Shown here piece by piece: positions 22,201-32,725 of a DNA stretch of 64,000 bases. Position 1 is the stretch's first letter; the number at the start of each line of letters is the position of its first letter. This DNA is from Macrostomum hystrix. Its lineage: Eukaryota; Platyhelminthes; Macrostomidae. Location: contig CATNEN010000031.1 in NCBI GenBank assembly GCA_950097015.1, forward strand, positions 62,001 to 126,000. The letters are read 5' to 3'. Position numbers and translations under genes: made by a program. The notes beneath the pieces were generated by a model. The model saw nothing but the letters and a program-made list of their open reading frames with translations, was not told the DNA's origin and made no database searches.

Positions 22201-25200
22201 TCTACGCGCTACATGAGCTACACGTTTTTACCAAGCTGGCGTTGAAGAACAGCAAATAACGGAACGAACAGGTCACCGAAGTTTGGCTGGAGTCCGCACG
22301 TCCGACAGTGGACGTCCGACATTCAAATCGCCAATTCCTGCGCTGTATTGGACACTAAAATACTACGCGAGGCTGAGACAGACGCGTCCGCGGTGAGCGT
22401 CAGCTGAATTTCAGTTTTAATAACTGCTCAGTCATCATCAAAATTGATTACATGCATGCGATGAACCCAACCCGAGGGGTTTAAGAAAAATACATCCCTA
22501 AACTCTATGTGTTATCTTCAACCTAAAAACTGATCTACCTTAAGTCGAAACAAACTAACTAACCTAAGTAAACTAAACTACCTTGTTGCCCACTAATAAG
22601 ACCTGCAAATTTTCCTTTTCCGGTTATATTCATAATCTCGTTTTTTGTCATCCAAAATGAAATATAAAATATACAACGCGAAAAAATACAAATTCTAGCT
22701 CGGTATTTTGTGTCTGTGGTAAAAATACATCCCGGAAAAGACCTTCGCAGGGATTTAATTGGAAGTAAATGTGTTGGACAAAATACAATTGGTACGAAGT
22801 TGTATCCAGTTTTAAAAAGTCTGGCACCTGTACTTTAGCGATTTTATACGATCTACGGTCGTAGTTTATAAATGAAAATTAATGTTTCGTATTTATTGTA
22901 GTATATAATATCGAAGTATTTATGAGATCTATGATATTCAGAAATTTAATATATTTTGTAGGGAGATAAAATTTTCGCGTTTCTTAAATTTTCTATTCTG
23001 CAAAATCCAAAAAGTAGTTGGATAACTATATTGTATTGGATTGTATAATTGTTGAGTTGTATTGGATAACTAAAAATGGAATTTGTGTTTATACACTAGC
23101 AAACAAATTTTATTAATAGCGTAAGGCTTAAGTATTAAGGAAGAATCTATAATAGGGTGTCATGAAGAGCATCTAAAACATCTATAAAGTATACTAAAAA
23201 ACGACGTACTTCATTGTCGTTGCTGCAGTTCGTTTAAAATAAGCTAGAAGCACAATCAGATTATATGCATAGTAAAAAGTCCAAAAGTCCAATTTCGTTT
23301 TTGATAAATTGAAGTGCTACTAAAGTAGAAAGGCGATGCAGTCGCAAATCGTGTATATTTTTTTGCTGACAATTTTTTTAATTTGTCTTATTTAGTTGCA
23401 AGTAAATGTATGGGACGAAAAATTACCTGTTCTGGCTTATGAGTGACAAATATTGTGAATTCCCTTTTGCAGCTCGAGACAGTTTTTCAGGTCTTTGACA
23501 TTAGCTAGCCGGACGTTTGCCTACTTTTGCAGTTTACTTGCTATGCAAGCTAATTTTATTTTTACAGCCAGATTTTGGCTATCCCCATTATTTTTTGTAG
23601 TTTAGTTGTAATATAATAATTATTATTATTCATATAAATCGATTACACCTGCCTCAATTAAGCCACATGTGCAGCCGACAGCACAGCCGCAGCTATTGCG
23701 CGGCGCATCTGAAGTCTGTGTACAGCAGTTCAGTCCATGGACTGGGGGACCACACCAACTCTCAATAACCCCAGCTAATGCTGGTACCCATTTAACAGCT
23801 GGGTGAACTGAATCAATGCAGAGTTAAGTGTCTTGCTAAAGGATACAAATTGTTTTAGTGGAGTCAGGAATCAAACCCCCGACCTTTACGTCGTGAGATC
23901 TTTACGACGCTCCACAAAGCTACAACCTCCTTGTAAAAAAAAACAGAAATTACTCAATGAGTTAGATCATTGTGCTAGTCTTGAATTTCAATGCTAAGAT
24001 TGGCATAATGCAAGTAAATGTACATTAATATCGAGTGCAATAATACCTGTTCTTCACACGCTTTAAATATTAAAAAAGTATTGAACTATCGCTTTTAGTG
24101 GTCGAAGAAAAAGTATATCTTTTGGCTAAATTTATGTACAATTACGTACTACTTTGGCGCTCGTATGTAAGCTCAAAATGGCAATTTTGTTGGCAATTGG
24201 CAATTGGCAATTTGTCTCTTTGCCAGCAAAATATTTGTCAGAATAATTCATTTGATTCTTTGCGCTTTATAAATTCAGACAAACATCTGCTAGCAAACTG
24301 CTGGCTAATGTCGCTCTCCCGCCATAATGATAAACTAGCTTCCTTAATCCTAAAGCCTTGTGCTTGTAATACGCTCGTACTAGCAGGGACCTCTGACTTA
24401 AAGCCTATAATTTATTCATGTTCCTCAGCTTCTCACCCCTCGCCAATCCTCACACAGGAGCATGCTGTTCGACACAGTCACTCATTATCGGGCGGCATTC
24501 GCTGATCAGGATCCCCTATTATCTTCTGCTGATGGGCCAGCTAGCGAGTCCGGCCTTCTGCACTGCTGGCTTTCGCATCGAGTATGCTTGTTCCTAGAGT
24601 GTCTGGAGCGCGACTTGGGTCGCGGCGCCGGAGCCAACGGCCGTCTGGAGTCACTAATCTCCTGCTGCATGTACTTTGGCGCCAGTCTGGCAAAAATTGG
24701 TTCTGACTTTAGACCGCATCTGCTTGATCTGTTTAGTCGAGCTGCTATGACTCAGCAGCGAATTGCCATTGAGACTGCACTCAAGCATTTTCATTCTGCA
24801 GTGTACTCGTATGCTCTAGCATTACCAACTGCAGCTTCTATACCAGCGCTTTGGAATATTAACTCGTGTATTGAAAATGAGTATAAAGAAAGCGTCTCTA
24901 CCGGAAAGATGCAAACCATGTCCTTCGATGTAGATGAAATTTCGCCTCCTAGGGACTTAGTGAACTATCCGCCATTGGCTGTGCTTCTTAATGGATTGCT
25001 AACAGGTCTCAACGAACTTCGGCCCTGCATGAGCGTTTCTCTGGTGCCAGGTCTGTGCGATTCTGTCTCCGACCTTATGCAGCGCTCTGTTACCGTACTG
25101 GTCGGCTGGTACTCAGGTGAAACCGGTGCCCTTACGCCTGCGGAGCGACATGGATTCAATTTATGCTGCGCCGCTTTTAAAAGGCTCCTGCTGCCACACG

Positions 25201-25823
25201 TGAATCGTTGCCTGGCAGCCATGTGCGACCGAGATCTAGCGGCTACCTATTTGGGTCTGACTGCCACGCAGCGAGCCTCAGATTTGCGAGAATTTGGCTG
25301 CCTTGACGTCGATACCCTGTGTGAGCCTCTGAAACAATTCTTTGGCCCTGGTGAGCAGTCAAATGTGGATATGACCTCCGCCGTCCAAGTTGAAGTTGAC
25401 TTCCATCGATCAAAATACTCGGCGAGACAGAACCATGGTGATGGCTACTGTGTTGATAATTGCGAAAAATACGAAGCTGAAAGTGGTAATCAAAGCAAGC
25501 AAGAAAAAACGGAACAGGATGCTCAAGGCGAACAAGACAACACTGAGGATGATGCTCAAGGCGAACAAGACAACACTGAGGATGATGCTCAAGGCGAACA
25601 AGACAACACTGAGGATGATGCTCAAGGCGAACAAGACAACACTGAGGATGATGCTCAAGGCGAACAAGACAACACTGAGGATGATGCTCAAGGCGAACAA
25701 GACAACACTGAGGATGATGCTCAAGGCGAACAAGACAACACTAAAGAAACAGAAGAAGGTGGGATCAGTGAATTTTTTTCACATGAATCCGTAGGGCGTC
25801 ATGTTACATTCAACCTGCCTTAA
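16246..25823 (+). CDS. COG8: Conserved oligomeric Golgi complex subunit 8
   Basis: Three coding exons: 16246-16674, 17109-17500 and 24458-25823. Phases 0 and 2 match at both introns, giving 728 codons. Exon 1 has the LRGEPRRLAQRH and NYAVFIRSAEATRAMSAELGRVE blocks, exon 2 EIPQLLDTCVRNDYWEEALEL and LLGYLRRL, exon 3 CMYFGASLAKIGSDFRPHL and YPPLAVLLNGLLTGLNELRP, in the family order. COG8 is a lobe-B subunit of the COG tether for vesicles within the Golgi. The C-terminus carries an unusual acidic repeat (seven copies of DAQGEQDNTED) after the last conserved block, so the protein is longer than the human one, about 612 residues as I recall. ATG 16246 is the first Met after a splice acceptor at 16209; the frame is also open from that acceptor. 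Polyadenylation signals AATAAA lie near 25936 and 25949. Intron 2 is about 7 kb and full of transposons. Confidence 0.93.
17940..18420 (+). pseudogene. Tc1/IS630-type DDE transposase remnant
   Basis: Inside COG8 intron 2. One frame reads DQFCIIMDGAQFNNG (second catalytic Asp); a neighbouring frame reads LPPYSPFLNPVESTHSCLK, the usual motif around the catalytic Glu of Tc1/IS630 transposases. Frame changes and stops break the gene. The upstream part is not recognisable. Confidence 0.75.
18458..18504 (+). repeat. 47-bp direct repeat, left copy
   Basis: Contains GGGTTTAAGAAAAATACATC and CCTAAACTCTATGTGT. The partner at 22471-22517 has the same orientation with about two differences. Together they bracket the P-like element and the tyrosine recombinase gene. 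A complementary AAATACATCCCGG word at 22724 and 18558 suggests further terminal structure. Confidence 0.85.
18674..20943 (-). mobile_element. P-like DNA transposon with 82-bp inverted repeats
   Basis: Positions 18674-18755 and 20862-20943 are perfect inverted repeats of 82 bases, by eye without a mismatch. Between them lies a minus-strand P-type transposase gene (19186-20723). Outside the arms partial similarity continues for about 15 bases (CATAGACATTTTATAAAGAC against ATGTCAGTCTTTATC), so the true ends may lie slightly further out. No target duplication was settled. It sits in COG8 intron 2. Confidence 0.85.
19186..20723 (-). pseudogene. THAP-domain P-type transposase, frameshifted
   Basis: The N-terminus MQQSLNSRFCCVRGC and the later VCGLHFRDEDFV give the C2CH zinc finger of a THAP domain. 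They are now in different frames because of a 10-bp duplication (GGCTGACAAT twice, near 20560-20580). Downstream are a coiled-coil-like stretch, the P-type region with SEATIRRHN, and a block with YLMIDIQHCLKNLRNCL, which resembles the conserved Asp-x-x-His-x-x-Lys-Asn segment of P transposases. Further frame breaks occur near 19844, 19525 and 19400. The protein would bind the element's ends and cut them with GTP as cofactor; this copy is dead. Confidence 0.8.
21046..22350 (+). pseudogene. Tyrosine recombinase (Crypton/DUF3504-like), broken
   Basis: Starts with ATG 21046. The N-terminal part has NTANRNKWSTGVFDRW and the YPPNTLVSIVAGLQQTI block, known from Crypton-derived proteins such as the ZMYM2/QRICH1 group. 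The middle has LHFALRGGQERSAL and ATKTNAGGLRDTR. The C-terminal part reads TNHSLRAT, a stop, TRFYQAGVEEQQI and TGHRSLAGVRT. These give the R-H-x-x-R and G-H-R elements of the tyrosine recombinase fold, but no tyrosine follows at the place where the nucleophile is expected. A frame change near 21370, a 33-bp duplication near 21720-21780, a frame change near 22060 and the stop near 22213 make it a pseudogene. Confidence 0.75.
22471..22517 (+). repeat. 47-bp direct repeat, right copy
   Basis: Partner of 18458-18504; see there. Positions 22518-23611 are AT-rich intron sequence without recognised features. Confidence 0.85.
23612..23930 (-). mobile_element. tRNA-derived SINE with conserved central domain
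   Basis: The minus strand starts with a tRNA-like head: GGAGGTTGTAGCTTTGTGG (A box) and GGGGGTTTGATTCCTGA (B box). The body contains CCTTTAGCAAGACACTTAAC and AGCTGTTAAATGGGTACC, a core I recognise from SINEs of many invertebrates. The end is an AAT-rich tail at about 23612-23632. It lies in COG8 intron 2. The tRNA head could be transcribed by Pol III if still active. Confidence 0.8.
25518..25745 (+). repeat. 33-bp coding minisatellite in COG8
   Basis: Seven nearly identical units encode DAQGEQDNTED in frame. The units are almost identical at the DNA level, so the array is young or kept uniform by gene conversion. It adds an acidic, probably disordered tail. Confidence 0.95.
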
Positions 25824-25935
25824 CTATAAACGATTATAAGCCTGACTTCGCCTTTTGTCAAGAACTTATTTTGGAATGTAGAGCGGAACTCTTACTAGTT
25901 AATTACGAACGCACAAAAGAACGTTCGAATAGGCA

Positions 25936-25954
25936 AATAAATGTACGAATAAAC
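25936..25954 (+). terminator. Polyadenylation signals after COG8
   Basis: Two AATAAA hexamers about 115 and 127 bases after the COG8 stop codon. Confidence 0.5.
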
Positions 25955-26345
25955 GCCTCAATACACAGAGCTCACTCGTATTTTTACACCATATTATGGT
26001 TCTAGAAGCTGAAAGAAAATGAGCACAAATGTGAGTTCGGCAGGTTGACTGTTTGTGATTTGTAACTATATTTAATTTAATTTCCATTATTTTAATTCAA
26101 TAATTTGATTTAAGTTCTATTTAGTCTGTATGTATTAAATCGTAAATTTGGATGATTAATATTGTACCATGAATCACCAGGAATTCCATGATTTTCTCTG
26201 CAAAAAGGCAAGGAAATCATGCCTGTTAATGGCCATATACCAATAAATGCCCCGTAATTTTTTTCTGGCAGATAATAGCCATAAACCGCCTGAAAAATGA
26301 CCTCAACGAATTATAATAGCTTACTGAGGCAAAAATTTCTGGCAC

Positions 26346-26374
26346 AATACCCATGCTTCAAGAGCATGGGTATT
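26346..26374. repeat. Perfect 12-bp hairpin
   Basis: AATACCCATGCT, five-base loop TCAAG, AGCATGGGTATT. Flanking sequence to 26808 holds no recognised gene. Confidence 0.85.
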
Positions 26375-26808
26375 ATTGCACTATTGTATAGACATTATGA
26401 TTTAAATATATTGATTGACTAATACTTTTCTTATAAATTGTTGTTATAAGTAGCTAGTAAGTAACTAGCTAGTTTTGTGTTTTTTATACCTTATGCTGTT
26501 CCCGAGTGGTGTTTCGTGGTGATGCAGCTTTGCTTTGTGGTGATGGCATTCTTGTAATAATCACTTTTAAATATACAAAAACATGTAAATGCTAAGGGTG
26601 CTAAGAACATTTCAGGACTATTGCTTGCTCTGAGTACTTGTTAGGTCTGATTAGGCAGAGATTTGTGAAATGTCAACTATCAACTGTATTTTATTACATC
26701 ATAAATTTTCATATTAGAAATTTAATATAGGTGGTTTTTTATTTTTCAACGATTAGAAATCACTAAGGTCATGGTCGCTAAGCACGATTTTATCTGCTTA
26801 TCGTTTGA

Positions 26809-27475
26809 TCAGCCCGTCAAACCAGCTTTCCAGAAATCGGCATCAAACTGATTCAGGGATTTGTTGGCTGCATGAATAACCTCATCTACTCGTAGATTCG
26901 TAAAGATCTTGCCGCGCATTGGCATCTTCATCGGGCCGAATAAGTGAAAGTCGGCGCAGGGACTAACCAGACAGTGCACATGATCACACTGCGTCCATGC
27001 CGACCTTATTGCCTTTTGGTGAGGGTGGCAAGCCTCTAGGACCCCAATGCATCGACTGCTATGTCAGCGGCTGGAACATGGCTGCGGCATCTCGTCGATT
27101 GTAATAAGCAGCTCCTTGAATTTGCTATTTGCCCATGTCAATCCACAGCACCCAGTTCTCCAGTGAGTAAGAAGTAGGTGAGTGAGTGAGTTCTCCCACA
27201 CGAGCTTTCTTGTGCTGCTCTGTAAGCTCTCGTGGAACCCACTTCGCGCAGATCTTTGAGTATCCTTAATGTTGCAGAAAGCAGGACACAGACGAACTGT
27301 ATATACCACACACGCTCTCCATTTTACGCATTCGCGACAAATTTTCATTCAAAAAATGTAGGACAGCAGTCGCTTGGTCTTGACCTGTGCTCGGGCGTGG
27401 GCGGCCAGATCGTGGGGTATCAGGGCAAGCAGTAGTCCGGAAACTTGCAGCACCCCTCGCCACATATCGCATATA
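26809..27475 (-). pseudogene. Mariner-type transposase remnant
   Basis: The C-terminal end reads SPCADFHLFGPMKMPMRGK followed by FTNLRVDEVIHAANKSL and ends in TGA at 26811-26809, matching the mariner transposase end (normally SPDLNPCDFHLFGPLK). The N-terminal part has RSGRPRPSTGQDQ, the usual linker after the first helix-turn-helix. Several frame changes lie between. The element ends were not found. Confidence 0.75.
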
Positions 27476-29416
27476 AAGACTGGTATTTTTGCTTGTTGTA
27501 GCTTAGTCTTGCACATTGTGACGTGTGCCCTCCGAATGTATTAAATAGAAACAATTGTCATTTTTTCGTTTCCTTTTGCTAACAGCTTATAAAAGAGCTT
27601 AAAGAACAGAGGCTTTCTCCAGTGTACTCTAGATTCAAATTCTATTCCTCTTAAAAACTGCGAGTTTCTAATAAAGCTTTCAGTAAAGATTTTCGTCTCT
27701 CGACCACTGTATTTAAACGCTAAGCTAATTCTTCTCCCCTAATTCAGTGGAGGGCGGCTGGTCATATTTATGCACGCGGGGAAAGAAGGTTCTAGAAAGA
27801 CGGGGAGAGGAAACTTCTGGAACTATGCGTAAACAAGTCCTGCTGTGGAAGTTTCTAGAAACCCTGTCTCCGAACTATCCCTGCGCGTTGCATGCAATTG
27901 CAATACACAACAAAATCAACCTCGAATATGGACGCACGTTTCGCTAGCCGCAACCCAGCCGCATCACTTTTTAAAATCACTTGTACCACTTGCAAAATCC
28001 GTCTTTTCTAATAGATTTTGACTATATTTAATTGTACCACACGTTAAATTATCTTCATATTGCTAATCATGTCACTTTTGAAGCCTTCAAATTTCCGGAT
28101 TTAAAAAAATCGGTGCGGCTGGCATTGGGCTGCGCCCAATCACTTGCGCCCTTGCTTTTGATTAGATTCTTGTACCGTTTTTAATTTATAAAATTTCAGC
28201 AAACTGCGCATCTTTTGAGCTCAAAAGTTGATCTGAACGAGCTTTAATAAGTCGGTATCCTACGGCTCTTTCACTAGCCTGTTTCAGTAATTAGGACATG
28301 GGCAGTAAAAGTTGGGTCCATCTCGGGGGCAAACATTTTTGCATTTGACAATGGCAAATCGATGGAGCATCTCCAGAGCATTCCAACGACACCAATAACC
28401 AACCAGAAGGCTGTAAAAGTTCATCTAAAGGTCTTGACCCCCGCCTAGGCAGATCCATGTAAGGAGATTCGGACGCACACTGGCGGCTGCCAGCTGGCCT
28501 AAATGGACAAAAATCTACGGGACATATGGCATCGGACACGAAATTTTAGATGCTTTCTAGGTGGCGTATAATTGATTTTGGGACCCCCCGATCTTAATTC
28601 TGATAGATCTGACGAAATTTAAGGCCCAGTACTTTAATTATTAAAACTGTTAGAAGTCATCGCCTTCGAAATCTGGGCTCTACTAGCCAGTATAAGAAAG
28701 TGCAACAACACTGAATATTGATTAGATGGGAATTACTATGGCGCTTTTTAGGCTAATTTTGACCCACAAAAGTTTGGCCGGCCAAAATAGAAAGTGTCTA
28801 TTGAGCGAAAAAAAAAACTTAAAACAGTACGAGCTCGTACTTTTATTAACTATATTGCATAATCGACTAGCGCAATCTGTAGCCGAAGTGGCGGCCTCTC
28901 TAAGTGGGCCTATCAATTGACAATGACACATTTTTGACGCTTAATGCATGAAAATGAATTAATTCGTTCAACACGATTTCGAATTTTCATCACCTGGGGA
29001 AATACCGTCATGGATTACCCTTAACGATCTTGCTTAGCAGCCTTAATCGCACAGATTTTTCGACGGTTAGGTGTAACGGTCATGAGGGTTAGTGTAGCGG
29101 TAATATCGTCGAATTATATTTGATATCAATAAGTGTGTATATATATATATCCAAAGTAATCCCGATGCTCACACGCTCGACACAAGGCACGGTAGAGCAG
29201 AAAAATATACATACGTTGCTTTTTAAAAAGGACAGCTAATTCTTAGAATGATACAATATAACAATAATTAGTAAACATGCTTAGCATATAAATAATAATC
29301 TTGTCAGCAACTTGTAATGTAGCGAATTACTATAAAATAAATAAGCAATTAAACTACCAATTAAACTACAATTAAAGGTTACACCGTCACAACGCTTGTG
29401 AACTCATGAGTGGGTC
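27476..29416. other. Intergenic, no gene recognised
   Basis: Small open frames (for example 27747-27947, 28291-28539 and 28726-28920) lack recognisable domains. A short TA run lies near 29137-29150. Confidence 0.4.
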
Positions 29417-29901
29417 TTTCACCGCATTGTTTTCCGCATGGTTTTCCGCACGGTTTTTTTTCGTGTAAAAATAAAAAAAATTTTGTATGGTGTAAAAATT
29501 ACTGTGAAACTGTAATTTAATTTAATGGATGGTATGATATGACCTGGTATAGTATTAATCTTGTATGATGAAGTAGTCTATATGTTAGCATATGACATGA
29601 TCTGGTATGATATGGTATGATATGGCATAATCTGGTATGATATGGCATGATTTTGTATTATATGGCCTGATATGGTATAATATGGCATGTTATGGTATGA
29701 TATGGCATGATCTGGTAAGATATGACCTAGTATCATATAATCTTGTATGATATAGTTGTTAGAATCTCTTTCATATGTTTGCTAAAAATGTTACCAAGGA
29801 TTATTGCAGCACATGAGTGCTTTATTCAAGTCAGCATGATGCAAAAATACAGGAAAAAAACCATGCGGAAAACCATGCGGAAAACAATGCGGTGAAAGAT
29901 T
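29417..29901. mobile_element. Fold-back element with internal TATGATATGG repeats
   Basis: The arms at 29417-29462 and 29853-29901 are inverted copies containing TCTTTCACCGCATTG and TTTTCCGCATGGTTTTCCGC. Within each arm the TTTTCCGCA word repeats. The middle (29525-29755) is a loose tandem of GGTATGATATGGCATGATCT-like units. No coding frame. Family not recognised. Confidence 0.7.
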
Positions 29902-31434
29902 TATACGTTGTGAACTCATTGACTTAATTGCTTCGCTTGTATTCTTCCAATTGATCACGAAGTGGTTATATTTAGGTCTTACTTTTCAGTAGTTACAGAA
30001 ACCAATAAGTAAAATTCAAGCGAAGCAAGACTAGGCCTATGACCATTGTTTCAATGAAAATGTAAATGTGTAGTTGTACTGAAATTCAGCGAATCAAAAA
30101 AGTTTTCAGATTATTTCTCCTGAAGTAGGCCTACTGAAAAAATCTTCAGTTTTAGTTTGTTGAAACGGTAAAAATTTTGTGCACTGCGCATAAGTGTACT
30201 TGTTCAAAGAGAAGTTATATGATTTTGTGCTTTGTAGAAACAGCTTGGTGTGTGCATGCAAGACTTCATATTCTGAACTTGGACTGTTTACTCTGTCTGC
30301 TTCAGGCACTGCAGAGACCAACTTCAAATTTGTAGTATACTCCTCTCTTTCATTTTTGCTTACTAGCTGGGCAATGAGCTTGAACTTTTGTTATATATGT
30401 ATGTACACTAAAGCACCTGTGGTACGTGAGTTTTGTGAATTAAAAACACTGTTTGAATGCTATTGTTGGTCTTGTCAGTATCAGAATGTTGTGCGGGGGC
30501 TATCTGTTATTTTATGCGGTAGAACACTTTCCAGCGAGCAATTGCACTGGAAAGAATCGTTTGGAAGCATATATTTGCTAAGAATTTTTAATTTCTGTTA
30601 CCTTACAAAATCTAGTTTGTTATTGATAGCAATGTAAGAGATGGGTGGAATTCTACTTCATAGTGAAATACCCAATCGTTCCGAAAGATGTCTAAACCGC
30701 ATGCTTTTCAAGGCTTTGGTGCCCCGGTTCTCACTGCCGCCGCCGTGAAATCCATTCTTGCCGCCTTGCAGGACCTGCCGCAAGTGCAGCTGGTTGTAGG
30801 CTTGGAGTCACTTGTTCATGTTGACTCGGAATAGGGACACTGACACCCTGAAATGAACTCGAAATGAACTTACATATTATGCATATTAATATATGCATAT
30901 GCATCAGCAAAATAAATTGCATGTAACTAACAGGCGTTCGAGCACAGTTTTTCTTTAAAAAGTTACCTTTCCTTTAAAATGCTCACGCTGTTTTTTTCTC
31001 AATAAAAATCTCTTAAAGAAAATAATTCAATTTGGTTGAAGAATAAGTTGACATTCGTTCTTAATGCTTTCCTTAGATCAGATTCGGAAACGCACTGACG
31101 AAAAAACTAAACAGAATCTAAATTAAATGGCAGCATGTTTCTTCATGCTCTTCTGTTTGTATGATTACTAGCTTTTATTTAAAAAAGATGTTTTCAGACT
31201 GATTAGAGATAATAAGTTTTTTAAGCATATCTAAGTTGGCTGCAGATAGCAGTACGAGTAGTTCAAATTGATCATGCTAATGTTATATATAGTTGTCGTG
31301 TATGTAGCGTCATTGTTTATAGGATTTCATAGACAGGAGTACTAAGTGCCTAAGAAATGTGTGCACTCATTCACGATCGTCTCGTGTCTACTGCGCCATC
31401 AGCCTGGGCAGTATTGTTACGCTCATTATGAACT
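29902..31434. other. Intergenic, no gene recognised
   Basis: A plus frame at 30194-30637 (147 codons, Cys-rich, no domain) and a minus frame near 30690-30860 after a plausible TTCCAG acceptor were considered but not supported. Confidence 0.35.
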
Positions 31435-32067
31435 TCATTTTTCAAGCACCAGAACCTCGTAATGCTCATGCTTGTGCTCATTGCCACCCCACGGGAAGTA
31501 AGCGCAGTTATGGTCCCTATGAATCTTGCCGACGCACATCGAGCCGTTGACCTGAAAGTTTGAGAATAGCGAGTTTATGTACGGCTCATAAGTGTCGTAT
31601 TATGAATTTACTGCAACCCATCATGTTCACGTAGCTGCGTAGTGCGTACATGTTAAATGAGCTGTGCTATTGCTAATAAAATAATACAAGCGAAATAAAA
31701 TAATCACCTCTCCTCTGGCAATGTATAGTGGAGCGCCATCGTCTAGCCGACCGGCAACCAGGGCTGTCTTCGGTGCGTTGCCGTTTGAGTCACTCACCCA
31801 CTTGTATCCCTTGCCGTAGCAACCAATCTCGGAGCAAGCAAGCACCTCGTATTCTGGGATGGTGTGCTCCTGCCCGCCATAGGGAACGTAGGCACCCGGA
31901 TGGCCCTGTGCTATTTTAGCTGGCACCCAGTTGCCTTCGAACTTGGCGCGGCCTACGTAGATGCCCGGTGCAGCTTCAACGGCGTTCGGTGGGATTTGTC
32001 CGCCTCTAGCTGGTTGCCAGCTTACGCAGATTTCAACACCCTTGTGAGCATGGTTCACTTTGCTCAT
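31435..32067 (-). CDS. DM9 (DUF3421) domain protein
   Basis: Two exons, 32067-31708 and 31551-31435, joined in phase 0 at GAG/GTGATT and CTTTCAG/GTC, giving 158 residues. The protein is two DM9 repeats. The first has YVGRAKFEGNWVPAKI, VPYGGQEHTIPEYEVL; the second LYIARGE joined to VNGSMCVGKIHRDHN, YFPWGGNEHKHEHYEVLVL. The intron splits the second repeat. DM9 proteins bind mannose-type glycans in oysters and occur in the trematode tegument, so a lectin-like or defence role is an inference. No signal peptide is visible. ATG context is ACAATGAGC. A TATA-like box lies about 100 bases upstream. The length fits single two-repeat DM9 proteins. Confidence 0.92.
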
Positions 32068-32166
32068 TGTTTATGCTACAGCTTTCCTAATGCGCGAGAC
32101 AACTGACTGAGCTTGTACTCGTAATTTGAGGAGAGGTGACCAAGCAGCAAGCGGCGTCTTCGCTTT

Positions 32167-32178
32167 GCCTTTTATGCC
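32167..32178 (-). promoter_or_regulatory. TATA-like box of the DM9 gene
   Basis: Minus-strand GGCATAAAAGGC about 100 bases before the ATG, leaving room for a 65-75 base leader. Confidence 0.45.
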
Positions 32179-32317
32179 TGAATTTACACTGGGGTGAGTT
32201 TTGGTCGCTAACCGGTTGAGTCCAGAAATATTGCGAACTCGTCTATATTTAGACTGCCCGTGCTGCTTTTGTTAGAGTATGTTGTCCCAAAGGAATGAAA
32301 ATTTTGAATGTTTCTTT

Positions 32318-32356
32318 ACTCTTACTTACTTACTTACTAGTAAGTAAGTAAGAGTA
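32318..32356. repeat. ACTT/AAGT palindrome
   Basis: CTTACTTACTTACTTACTAG followed by TAAGTAAGTAAGAGTA, self-complementary with 14-bp arms around ACTAGT. Confidence 0.8.
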
Positions 32357-32519
32357 CTACTTCAAAATGTATTTGCATATGACAGTTGTACTTCTAGTTG
32401 TATACGAGTATCATATGGTGTTAGTTGTAGACTGCCTCACAGTTTTATTTTAAAAATCACAATACTCAGAAATCGCACAGGGAAGTTAATTTTACTTGAA
32501 CATATTCTTCTGAGCATAA

Positions 32520-32725
32520 TTGGACTGGTGAATTACTTTGGAAAGTTTATTCCGAATCTGGCCAATCTGATGCACGCAATTTACTTGCTACTTCGCAAAG
32601 TAAAGGATTTTGAATGGCCAGCTGGGTGCGAATCTATATTCAAGCAATTCAAAGGTCAACATACCTCAAGCAAGGTGCTGACTCCCTTTGGCGTCACCTA
32701 TCGTCCTTGGCGCGTAGTGTGACAA
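32520..32725 (+). pseudogene. Ty3/gypsy RT-RNase H fragment
   Basis: MNYFGKFIPNLANLMHAIYL, LLRKVKDFEW and CESIFKQFKGQ match the RT thumb/connection segment of Ty3/gypsy Pol. The frame then breaks. Unlike the element at 12-15 kb it is on the plus strand and distinct in sequence. Positions 32726-34122 contain short frames that may be more of the same decayed element, but nothing I can assign. Confidence 0.65.

Noticed and set aside
25410-25794. Frames of 107 and 134 codons over the COG8 repeat
   Set aside because: The 33-bp period opens all frames; only the COG8 frame continues a conserved protein.
30690-30860. Possible minus-strand exon after TTCCAG
   Set aside because: No domain, no partner exon, and the longer alternative frame has a stop near its start.
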